This document shows, piece after piece, positions 24,401 to 36,400 of a stretch of 64,000 nt of DNA; the stretch's first letter is position 1; the number at the start of each line of letters is the position of its first letter. The notes below the pieces were generated by a model. The model worked only from the letters and a program-made list of their open reading frames with translations. It was not told the origin of the DNA and searched no databases. The stretch is from positions 60,814,453 to 60,878,452 of the forward strand of contig NC_034413.1 in NCBI RefSeq assembly GCF_002078875.1, written 5' to 3'. Source of the stretch: Numida meleagris. Its lineage: Eukaryota; Chordata; Aves; Galliformes; Numididae. A program made the position numbers and the translations under genes.

Positions 24401-27400
24401 AAGCAACTCGCATCATGCATCAGCGTAGACACTCTTGAATAGGAGGTATTCACTGCTTTGTTGCTGCGTAGTAAGGCTAAATTCAATAGCACTTGGAAGT
24501 GCTCTGAAGTCCTCCTGTGGAAGAGGCTCTTTCATTTGCTCCCAGGAGTTGCCACAATGAGCTAATCACTATATAAACTTACTTGTCTTCCAAATTAGCT
24601 GGAGCTGAACAATCCACTTCTTTCAGTGAGTGAAAACGTCAGGCATGTGAAAGATAAATCAGCCATCCATTTCTGTAAAATATTAACTTCGTTATCCAGA
24701 ATCCCTTTTAATGTTAATTGTTAAGATCAACAATTAATGCAGTATTTTTTTCCCAGAAAAGAGGCGCACACACTGTGCAGTTCCCTGGAGCAGCAGTCAA
24801 GTGCTCTCGCCGACTTCCTTGCTCCTTGCACTTTTTTTTTTCTCTCTGCCATTACCTCTTGTTTCCCTATTTAAGAAAGGAAGCTAATGAATTATTATTA
24901 TTCTTTTCTTCTTAAATGCTACTAAGTCTAGGCATGGCACATGCTGTGGTAGAAACATTAAATGTCTGTTATTTTTACATGTAAAAAGTGTCTGTGTAGC
25001 AGAGCTCTTTAATAGCTTAACAAATCCAATACCTTATGGGACTCTGACCATGCATGAAAAGTTCAAACCACACGAGGAAAAAAAGACGAGTAAATGTTGT
25101 AAATGGCACATGGTGTTATCATCCATCACTAAAACCTTTTTCCTGTATAATCTCACTCTTGATACCCAGTTCACTCAGTGATACAGTAATTTCAGCATTT
25201 ATAGCCTTACATGCTTTGTTTTGTTGCTGCTTGTTATGATATTGTGGCTGTGACAGCAGGGAATGCATAAAGCAGGTATAAACAAGTTACTTCTTAAGAC
25301 TTATATAAAATGTTCTCTCAGGGAAGCGATGAAAGCAGTATTTATTTAAAACTTGACAAGAATTTGGGAGACGAGTTGAAATAGAGTACAATAAGAATTT
25401 TCTGCTCTTATTTCTGTTGTTATAGAGCAAGGGATAATTCAAATATCTTCTTGCAATTCAGAGAACAGTTTAGGAAGACATGTGAACAAACCTTTCTTCA
25501 TCTGGGTAGGGTCCCGAACTGAAGTTATCCTGTTAGCCTTTTGTCAGAGAAGAGAAATCATGTTGAACAGAATCAAACTGAAATAGCAGCAAGGAAAAAC
25601 ACGCTTGCTTTTTGCAGATTTTCAGTATCAGAAGCAAGAAAAAAAACTACAGGAAGTAACAGAAACAAATGTCTCTTGTTGTTGGAGCAATTTTTAGCTT
25701 CCATGGTGTCGAAAGCAGACTCCTGTGGGCTGGTAGGCTGAAATCTAGTGGGGTGTTGATAAGACATTGTAACAAACAGCAAAAAGCTACAAGTGCTGTT
25801 GTCTTCATATTTCTCTCTGGCAGCTGCCATGGCTGCTACATATGTTTCCCTGAGTAGTGGATTAGGAAATGGGCCGAATCACGTTTTGAATCTCTTCCCT
25901 GTCTCTCTAGGGAAATGAGTTAAGGATGTGTAGAGGAACAATGCAAATAAGCTCCTCAGGAAAAAAAAAAAAAAAAAGATAGCTTAATTCAAGCTAGTAT
26001 TGAAAAAAACATAAAACAAGGTTTAGACCGTTATCATGTGCGTAGACAGTCTGTACATCAGGGGCAGTTTAGTTTGAAAATGGTGTTTATTATCCCTAGT
26101 GTGTCAGATTTGAAAAATTAAGCAATATGAGGAAAAGAGATGCTCTACCTCGCATGATAACGTCAAGCTTGGTAAGTGCAAGAAATGCAGATGGAAAGGC
26201 AAATCCATCAGAGCAGGCAGCATACTGGTAAGGCAGAGTAGGGGAGGGGAGAGCAGACAGGGGAATGAGAAAGAGAGCTATGGAGAGACAAAAATAAAAT
26301 TCTCATGTGAAAACACTAAGCAAAACCAGAAAGGTAATGTACAATTCAAGTTCTGAACTCAAATGGTACTTTCTTCGTCTGGGTCTGTGGAGTAAAAGTA
26401 ACATCTATGTCCATCTCTGATATAAAGGCCTGTCAGATAACTCCACCAGCTGAATTAGATTTCAATAAAGTGGACATATGTAAATTAAAACAGTATTATC
26501 GTGGTGGTATAAGTGAACAGAAGTGTTAGTATAGTACCTATAGCTCTAAAGATAATCTTGTAATGATGCGTTTTCCTAGCATACCATAACAAAACCTTAA
26601 TTTAAGCATTAAATCCATGTAATTTATCCCCAGAAAACTATACTAGAGCACTATTTAGATGGTACTTTTTTATTAATTTAAAACTATTTCATGTGATTTT
26701 ACTGAGGGCCACAGTTTAAGAGATCTGGCCTTGTCTTGATGATGTCAGTCTGTAACACATCACAAACAAATAGTAATGAAATCTCACTATGCGAACTTCA
26801 CAAAGAAGTTAGAATTGCTTATTTTTAAGACTGTGTATTACCTTTGTCCTAGCTAGGAAAGTGTTTCCTTTAGATCATATATGATGGCTTTTTTTTAAAT
26901 GTGCTGTATATTTTTAATAAATTCTGCTTTAAGAACTAATTTCTAATCAGCTGAGGAACTCTAGCATCCACCTCTTCTTATTGTAGGCTAGCTTGTTAAT
27001 TTGATGAAGAGTCTGTCAGCATTTCTTTTGTGTGTTTTGTTCCATTGTGCTCTTTAAAAATCTCTTGCCACATTGTATATTATTTAGCCATTTGTGGCTT
27101 GAAACATTGCCTAAATGCTAGCTTGTGTTTCCCCCTTTTCAGTCTGTAGCTTTTTATGTCTGACAACTCAAGTCTTGCAGCAACAGTGTAGAGTTCCTTC
27201 TATGCTTAGAAAAAACATCGCCATTTAAAAATATAATCTGCCACCATTTTATTGCACAGTTGATAGATCTGCTTTGGAGGGTTGCAGTGTTTCATTTGAC
27301 TTGCTAGCTGTTTCTTAGACATGAGGTTTTTATATAAATTTCAACATGCTTTTGCCTTTCACGTCTGATCACTTTTTGGAAAAGTCAGTGTGGAAGGATT

Positions 27401-30400
27401 CTGGCTGAATTCCACGTTTAGAAGAGCCTTCCAATAAGTTCTTTCTTCTCGTTGTGCTAATGTGAAGCCAAAGGTTGTAGAGACTTGGTTGCTTGGAAGT
27501 TGTATTTCTGTTTTGTCACCAGTCTTATCTGTTAGATCTCAATGAGTGTGAAAAATGAGAAGAATCTGTGTTTCCTTGGCTGTTTCAATAATTTGTTGAG
27601 AATGGCCAGATTGCTGCAGAAGATGATTCTCTTGGAAACATCAAGAGCCCGGCCTCCTCTGTAGGCAGAGTATTTTGCTGAAGTGTTTCAGTTTTTAATC
27701 TGACATAACTAATATATATTCTCTGTTGAAATTTATGCGGGCAAGGGGTCAGGTTTAAGAGGCGTGTAGTTTAAAGCTTTTCTGCTACTACACCTTTTCT
27801 GCTTTTATATTCTATTATAATATATATCTATATTTTTCCTGGAAATAAAGTCCTTTTTATTCCCTCTTCCTTTCTGGCTTTGAAGTGAATGTTTGCTTCT
27901 CCATTTATCTGAGGTAATGAGAACAGAATAGCCCTGGATTCTTTAAATCAGTTTAATTGGGCTTTTTAAAATGTATTGAATATTCTTTTTTCTGCACAGA
28001 TTTTTTATTTGTGAAGTCACTCTATCTCAAGAACCCAGCATCTTATGTGCTGTTTATTTATTTATTTTTAAAACAGGCAATTATCATCCAAATGCCCATC
28101 ATCTCTATTCTCTATTCCAGGCTGATTCACGGAGGGCAGCTGTTAAATGGCTTGGCGGGGCCAACTGTGATGAACGCAGCACCGTTTCTTTCCACGACAT
28201 GGTTCTCTCCAGATGAACGTGCGACAGCAACGGCGATTGCCTCCCTGCTCAGTTACCTGGGCTCTGCTGGCGCGTTTTTAGTGGGACCTCTTGTAGTGCC
28301 ATCTCCTAACGGAACGTCGCACCTCCTATTGTCACAGAGCAACACTGAGCACATCAAGGATCGCATTGAGGCTGTGCTCTACGCAGGTGTGTTTTTTTTT
28401 TTTTCAATTAAAAAAAAGTTAATAATTATAAAACATTTGCATACTCCCATATTTGTTCGGTGCTTGTGAAGCACTACCCTCTAGTGGCTGGTCTGCCAAG
28501 GGAACAGTAGCTAACTGATGGAAAGTAATGAAGTGGTAAAATGTTCTAGTATCAGAAGGGTTACTTTTTTTCCCTTTTTTTTTTTTTTTTTGTAGGGAAA
28601 AAAAAGTTAAAATAGTGTCAAATACAGATTGATTCCAAGAGAAGTAGTTCAACTGTTTGTATCAGAAGAAACATCTTCTAGGAGAGCTTGTGCTTTCCCA
28701 GAGCTTCCGAACTGTTGTTTGCTTCTCATATTTTCAATAAAAAAATTCTTCGTGACAGGTTGTTTTTTCTTCTATTTCTGGGAGGATGGAAATCTTATAT
28801 TCTTCCAGCATTAAATTATTTTGTGCATAAATTCAACCTTAATTTATGACTTGCATATGGCTTTCAAATGTGATTAGATTATTAGTATCTAAGAATCTAA
28901 CATTGGAATTAAACTCAATTGATTCTGATTTTAACTAAAACCACCTAATTCTTATGCAGCAGGCAATTTCAATGAAGCGACAACAGTTTGGTGCAAAAAA
29001 TGCTGATAGAAAATTCACCTGATACAATATAGATTTTGTTTCCCTTCTGTTTTTCATGCAGTGACTTCACAGCTCTTGGTGTTATTTAGAAAAATCAGCT
29101 GTATTTGGCAGCAAGTTGTAAGGAAGAAGAGATGCCCAAATGGCATCTCCATCATCATGGAGTCTATGATCTGATTTTTTTAAATGGATATAAATGGTAC
29201 GGCGCTAAGAGCAGCTAAACTTTACTGTATCATGGCAGTTGCACATTTGATTTTGTTTTTCTTAAAATTCCAGCCTCTGAAATGCAGCCAGGACTTAGCC
29301 CTCTGCATTCCAGGAGTATTGAAGTATATATGCTGTGTAGTTTATGTTCAGGTTTATGAGATTGAATTAACTGTTTGTGATCACTTATTCCTGGCTGTTA
29401 TTCGTATGGAAATTTTGTCAAGTTAATCATCGTTTTGAGTGAGGTCCACTTTACTGTTCATTTTAAAGAATGCATAGTACGTGTTGGATTACTATTTTTA
29501 TCAAGTGTTTGACTCTTTCAAATAATCTACTTTTTACTGGACTCAAATCTATTGAAATAAGGAAATTGGGGTTTGGTTAGGCCTTTTCAGAGTTAAGTAT
29601 TATCATAGAGGCCAAAAAATTTGTGGAAAATAAGAGAGACCCCTGGGAAGGAAGGAAAAGTGAACACAAGTTGGCTTGTGTTCTGAGGGGCAGCCGATAA
29701 AGGGGAGCAAAAATCCAATGATTACAAAAGGTCTTTAGCCCATTCTTTTTTCCACGGAGAAGAGTTCATTGGCCTGAAGGAAATACAGTTTTGTGCCTAA
29801 AACTACTTATTTGAGTCTGTTAGCACAAGAAATGTCACTTTCAGCAGCCTGTTAGATTCACTTCTGTTCTGTTCCGGGAGGCTTTCCAGGGCATTTTCTT
29901 CAGATGCTAGGATAGATATGTCTTGCTAGCTGGGTTCAGAGATCTGTCTTGTCTGCCCAGTGTTTCAGCACAGCTCTTTCTGCCATTGAGTCAGCCAGGG
30001 CTTGGCAACTGCCCATCCTGTAAGCTTGCTTGGAATTGTTGGTCCCAGCTTAAGATCATCCTACAGCAGCTCTTCAGATTCCTAAGATATGTTTTCTGGG
30101 GGGCATCTGTAGTTCTTACTTTGTTCAAAGTACTTTTAAATAGATAGCTGGGTTTCTTTGTGCACCTACACTTGTGGTGTTAGCGATGTGTCTTGTGGGG
30201 TCTTTCCAGGATCTACAACTCCTTCTGCTGTTCAGACAATAAAAAAGAGATGGGTCCTGAATGTCAGTGGCCTCTAGAGGGTCACAGTGATGAAATAGTC
30301 ACTGGTTTGAAGTTGGTAGAAGCTATCCCAAGAGATGATTGTCTTGCATCCCTCATGAGGTTTGTCCTGTCTCAACTCAACCCTACTTCCCTAGAGAGCT

Positions 30401-33400
30401 CAAGAGGCAGCAGACCGTGCTACCTGTTCCTTCTATGGAATTGGAATTGGACTCAAGTGTCACAGTTCTTTAGTCAGTATGTGGTATGACTTCTTCCTGT
30501 AGGATCTTAAATGAAACTAGTTTCATAGGATAGGCACTGCATTCTTCAGTATTGTGGGAGCTTGTTGTTGCAAGAGGTAGCATTAGATGAGTGGCATCCA
30601 AAATGTAGTTGATGATTTTTAAAACTCTAACAATGTGAATTGTTAACTTGGGATCAGTAGCATGCCAAGAGTGTGCTGATTTTCTCAAACATGATTATGA
30701 AGCAATTGCTTATAAGTCTATTCTGAAATTGCTCCCGTATTTTCTGTGTTTTATTAAATTGCTGTTTCTTTATCTGAAACGTGGTCTAAGAGCTTGGCTG
30801 AAACTTCACAACCTCTTTCCATGTCATCTGTCTCTACACGTTCTGGTTCACAGCTGGAATAATACAGATTTAGCAAATCAGGATTGAATTGTATTACTTG
30901 TATTGCACAAGGAAGCTGTAGTCGTTACAGACACAGCCAGAGCTTTTAGCTGTATACTTTCCTAAATATTGATGAAAAATCATTATTTGTCTCAAAATTA
31001 TATAATATACATATGTGCATGCATGTGTAAAGTATGTATGTGCATGTGCGTATATCTGTATATATATATATGTACGTATATCTTACGTTTCAGATGCAGG
31101 CTTCTCTCCACATTGATATTCACATATCATGACAATGGCTCCATAGGTCCCAAAATGTAAGAAATAGGTCAATGTTGTCTTTTACTTCCTTTTATTCCTT
31201 TCTTGCAATCTAAAACTTGTCCTGGGAATGTATTTTTCTTTACTTGGTCTGCTGTAGTAAATGGTGAGCTTCCCAATGAAGAAGCTGTGCAAGATGTAAG
31301 GAATCAGATGCATTTGGTAGCACCTGAAATTTCAGTAGAGATGCAAAGGTCATACACAAGGCTAAAGATGGCAGTAAAGACTTCTGTTCTTCAGTAGAGG
31401 GTATTGCTTGAGTTTTGGATAGGTTCCAGAGTGAATTTTGCTCTTTTCTTTTGTGCATGAGGGCAGTGCTTGCAACGCAACTTCATTAGCCTAGGAAGTA
31501 TAACACTGGGAAACATTAAAGAGTTGCAAGACAGTACAACAAGGACTGCATGCTGAATTTAATAATGGGGGGAAAAAAATGAAGTGTTACCATACTGCTC
31601 CTACTGCAGCAATTTGACTGGCAGGAATCTTGAGGTAACCCTTAGAAGAGGCCCCAGATGAGCACCTGTTCTAAAATATTACCGTGACTTTAAAAAATTA
31701 TCAACCTGTTTTATATTCTTTATAGAAAGACATAGTCTTTCCCCTTTTGTCATTGCAGTGTAATAAAGTTGAATAACATGCACCTTGAACAACTTCTGTT
31801 TTTTGTGTGATCACATTCTTGTTTGGCTGTACTCATCTGTAGCTGCAGTTATCTTCTCAATATGTAATTAAAGTGTGCGTATGCATGTCCGTAAGTTGCT
31901 CTGAAAGTAATGCTTCCTATTTATTTCCATGGAAACGACAGCAGATACAAAGAGCAAAATAGCACTGTTCAATTGAGCAAATTCTCAGCTACAAAATGCT
32001 ATTTTTGAACGTAGTCACCACCATTAGCTATGCATTTTCGCCAGCAATTAACAGGAGCCTGCATGCCACCTTTTATTAAAAAAAAATTTGCACCAGTGGA
32101 GTTGACACACTGTTACTACTGCTGAAACACACCACCCACTGCCTACCTGTGCTCACATCCACTGTTTGGTCTCCATAAACATTCAGCGAGTGCTGATGAA
32201 TGTCAGTGGATGCAACTTTTTCTGCACAAAGGAAGTCACTGAGGCACCTTTGCTTCATACATGCTTCCATGTCAGATGCCATTGCGTCAGACTGCCCTTC
32301 TGCTGGCAACAACATGTAACAGAATATTGGTGGGAAGGTTCAGCCTGGACTGCCATACCACCAACATCTGTCTCTGACATCATGGGCCAACATAATAAAA
32401 TAGGAGGCATTAGTTTCGGAGCAGCCTTTGTATATATGCATACCTACAGACCTGTATAAAGATGTCAATGCAGGAGGAGGGGATGAAGAGCTTTTGGCAA
32501 GGCTTGCTTTGTTGTCCAGTATCATCCTACAATGGCGGAGCTTCCTATCTCTTTCTTAGATCTGGGATAATTAGTTGTGGCCAGTTCTTTATTCATTCGT
32601 GTTCTCAGAAACAGTGTACTGGAAGATAGAAGTTAATCTGTTTACTGGAGACTTGAGGATTTGTATTTGAGGCCCTTGACCGTCGAAACCTGTAATTAGA
32701 CCACAATAGGAAAAAAGACACTACATAGTTCAAAACAAATCCTCCCGTATTTGGTCATGGAGGCTGGCATTGTCACGTTCCTGGTATGCCTTCAGAACAA
32801 ATCTAGGGTCAGTTTCTTTTCCATACACTCCCATCCCAATGTATAGCTGATACACTTATGGTCTGAGTGTTGTTTACTTTTCAGTTTCCTGAACTTATTT
32901 TCTTTTGGTTTAGCAGAAGAACTGGCGAAGTGCCACATTCATATTGATTTTTTGAAAAAGGAGAAAAGCAGATGAATGTGATGGAATGTCCAGCTCTGCT
33001 GGAATTTATTTGTGGTGGTGGTGAGCACTTCTTTGTAATAAGATCACAGGTTCTTTTGAGATAACACACTTGAGCTATGCATTTTTCTCTAGCAGCAAAG
33101 AATCTTGTTTCCAAAGGAGATAGCAAAAGTATCTGGATTGAAGATTGTGGAGTACATGATATATATTGTCAAAGGCCAGTAAAACAAATTACTTGGATTG
33201 AATGTGGATTTGTGGAGTTGTTTTTCCTCGTAATGTCTGATCATGGGTCTTGCTGTGTATTTTCTGTGGAGCGCTCATCACTTTGCAGGTTCAGGTCCAA
33301 ATTTGTACTATGAAGTTTTCTGAAGATGTAGAACACATGCTGCTAAACAACAGGAGCATCTGCGAACAGCTCTATTCTTTTTTTTTTTTTTTCCTTACTA

Positions 33401-36400
33401 GCTGTGTTCTCTCTATTCCTGAGCCGCGGCTGCTCCTATGCTATCCTGTTTATTTTCTGTTGACATGCAATACTGTTTGTGTCCAAGGTGCTGCCTTGCT
33501 TGACCTTTTATTTGCCTTCATCATCATGTACACTGAGTAATTGTCATTCCACGCCCTGGTCTTCCCCAGTCCCATTTGTTAAAAGTCTCTAGCGCACCGT
33601 TACCTGGCATTGCACCATCACAAGGAAATGTGACCAGATCTTCATAATTCTCTCTAAAGAGAAAAACCAAATGCCTTCCTTTTTTTGCTTCACTTAGTTC
33701 CCTGTGTGAGCCTGTTGCTCTTCAGCTCTTGTCATCAGAATGGACTGCCAGTATTTCTTTATCACACTGATTCTCCATCTCCATTTGAAGTGGTGAGCAG
33801 GACTAGGGAAGTCATCCTGCCCCCGTAGTTGGCAGTGGTGAGGCCCCACCTTGAGTACTGTGTTCAGTTTTGGGCACCTCAATACAGAAAGGACATTGAG
33901 GTGCTGAAGCAGGTCCAAAGAAGGGCAACAATGCTTGTGAAGGGCTTGGAGAATATGCCCTACAAGGAGAGACTAAAAGAACTGGGGCTGGTTAGTCTGG
34001 GGAAGAGGAGGCTGAGGGGAGACCTCATTGCTCTCTTCAAATACCTGAAAGGTGATTGCAGTGAGAGTGGGGTTGGTCTCTTCTCACTGATGACAGGTGA
34101 CAGGACAAGGCAAAATGGCCTCAAGTTGCACCAGGGGAGGTTTAGGCTGGATATCAGGAAAAACTTCTTTACAGTAAGGGTTGTTAGGCACTGGAATAGG
34201 TTCCTCAGGGAGGTGGTTGAGTCACCATCCCTGAATGTGTTTAAAAACCATTTGGATGTGGTGCTCAGGGACGTGATTTAGCGGTGGGTTGGTAGAGTTA
34301 GAGTAGTATGGTTAGGTTGCGATCGAACTTGATGATCTTGAAGGTCTTTTCCAACCTGAGCAATTCTATGATTCTATGATTATAAATCTTTCTTGGGGAG
34401 GGGGAAGAGAAGTCCTCCTTCAAGTTCTGCAGTTCTGTTGTCGGGAGCAGTAAAGCTCTTGGGGTGGGATTTATCTATCAGAGGCTGGCTGATAACAACG
34501 CTGTGCAAAAATAAGTCTTTCACTGCTAACAGTTGTTCTCTGATTTGTTTTTCTTTGCCCTCCTGTTTAGAATTTGGGATGGTTTCCTTGATATTTTCCG
34601 CAGCGTTGGCCTACTTCCCCTCACGCCCCCCATTCCCTCCCAGTGTGGCTGCAGCTAGTCAACGGCTTAGCTACAGGAGGAGCTTCTGCAGACTCTTAAG
34701 GTAGGTCCTGACTGAGCTTCCACTGAAGAGCTCAGCACCTGAAAAAATGAACACAAGTGTGCTTTAATCTTCTTGAACAAACAAGTTAGTTTGTAGTGCT
34801 TTTAAACGCAATCAAATCAAATATTAATGCTGAAACATTAAAAGATGGTAACTACAAAAAAGCAGACATTAAATTTTAAGCGGGTATATTCCAAACCTTC
34901 ATGTGAGCATCCTTCTGCACCAGCACTGCTGGATTCATTCTGTTAGCATGGCTTTTCTTATGCAACGCTTCTGTTTCATCAGGTTATACAAGATTGTTAA
35001 CAGAGTGCGTTCTGCTGAGTGTGAGGTAACAGTTAGCAGAGCTGGATGTAACTAATAAGCTGCTTTGTTCCATGCTTTTTATAATGGAATGAATTTGGGA
35101 TTTGCTTGTCATTCAAGGGATATACAACTGCTTTCATTCAGTTATAGGAGCAATAAATGAAATATCTGAAACCATTATACGGTCTATTAGATCTCATTGT
35201 TTGTTAAAATATGTGGGGATACGAGTGTCACCAGATCTGTTTCTGGACAACTTTAGAGATGGGTTAGTTTTCTCTAAATCTAAAGTTTGGAGATAAAAGA
35301 AAAAAAGAAAAATGTTAAAAAGAAAGTGACATCTTCAGCTTTACAACTTTTGCTATCTGCTTAGATTTTAAGATTTTTTTAATAAAAACAATCCCTCCCT
35401 CACTGTTTGTAGAATGCCTTTTGTAATGGAAATATAGTATCAGAGCAACTGTAACATTAATGCTGAATAATTGTGAAGGCCTGTGCTTGGTATGTGGTAA
35501 TGCATAGAGGAACTTGCTGGGGCAGAAAAGATCTTTGATGCAGAGTATGATTGATTTCACTGGGGAAGTTCAAACTCTTGCTGCAGTTTTTTTTCTTGTA
35601 GTAATAGGAGATGAATCTATGTAAAATGGGCTGCTTAAAACTTGATATTTTTGGAACTTCAGGCACTATTGTGTTCTGTTCTTTTAAAAAGTCTTTCTAG
35701 AGTCAGCAAAAGCAACGTCTCCTGTTATCATTGTTTTCCTCTGGTGGGTTTGGAGGCTTTTGTTTCAGTTTGGAGGAGTAAATTTTTTGAAAAAATAGTT
35801 ACTTCTATGTGTTCATACTAGAATTGGCTAATAGTTGGGAGAAGATGTGAATACAGCTGGCTGGTTAGTCTGCAAAGTGACCTACTCAGGGTATTAAAAA
35901 ATAGCAATTCCCATAAGGACACTTAGCACACCCAATAATGCTGTTAAATGCCCAAGATGGTGTGTCGTGAGACCCTGCCTGAGGGCTGTGCTGTAAAAAT
36001 GTTGCTGTTGAATAGAAATCCGAACAGCAACGAACCCTGCAGGTAAAATATAAAATTTCTGTTGACGGTACTCTACTTGGGAGCTTAATAACTACGGTAT
36101 TGCTTGTTCGGCATATTGTAAGTACTGGGCCTGGGATACTAGTAAGTTCAGGAGATAAGCAGCAAAACTGGCTTACCATTCAGTCAACCAAACTTAGGAA
36201 AACAAAGTAGGCACACTTAAGTAATCAGCATAGTTCATCAAGTCAGGTCATTGTCTTCCTTCCCTCTAGTCTTTATGCATTCTTCCATTCTACATCTTCT
36301 AAAGGCACTTGTACATTCCTCTGTACATGAAACAATCAACAGTTCATCATTAAAACCACTTATCTTAGGCAGCCTTTCAGCACCAATCCATCAAGCAAGG

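Larger units (their letters stand above)
17178..28120 (+). other. SLC49A4: SLC49A4 intron 2 (phase 2, about 10.9 kb)
   Basis: Begins GTAAGT and ends TCTATTCCAG. It contains the reversed solo LTR at 20811-21336, CR1 tails at about 21935-22012 and 22945-23015, and A-runs near 20351 and 25960. No gene or other repeat was recognised in 17.2-20.8 kb or 23.1-28.1 kb. Confidence 0.9.
31894..32426 (-). mobile_element. Internally deleted mariner-type transposon (Galluhop-like), non-autonomous
   Basis: The two ends are inverted repeats: 31894-31922 and the reverse complement of 32398-32426 agree at about 24 of 29 bases (core TAATGC.TCCTATTT). A TA dinucleotide touches the left end at 31892-31893, and another lies 4 bases beyond the right end. 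On the minus strand the interior reads first as the N-terminal helix-turn-helix part of a mariner transposase (about 32315-32076, including [19 protein letters not shown]) and then, after a junction near an A/T-rich run at about 32070-32090, as the transposase C-terminus (32052-31999, [14 protein letters not shown] then TAG). The catalytic DD(D/E) domain between them is gone. The family name is from memory of chicken repeats and should be checked. Confidence 0.85.
28387..34570 (+). other. SLC49A4: SLC49A4 intron 3 (phase 1, about 6.2 kb)
   Basis: Begins GTGTGT and ends TCCTGTTTAG. It carries a T-run near 28575, a purine/pyrimidine alternating tract near 31010-31082, a non-autonomous mariner at 31894-32426, a T-run near 33378 and a CR1 at about 33795-34385. 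The CR1 ends about 185 bases before exon 4. Nothing recognisable lies at 28.6-31.0 kb or 32.5-33.7 kb. Confidence 0.9.

Noticed and set aside
27957..28469. 170-codon frame treated as one continuous coding block
   Set aside because: Only 28121-28386 is exon; the rest is intron 2 and intron 3 sequence that happens to be open in the same frame.
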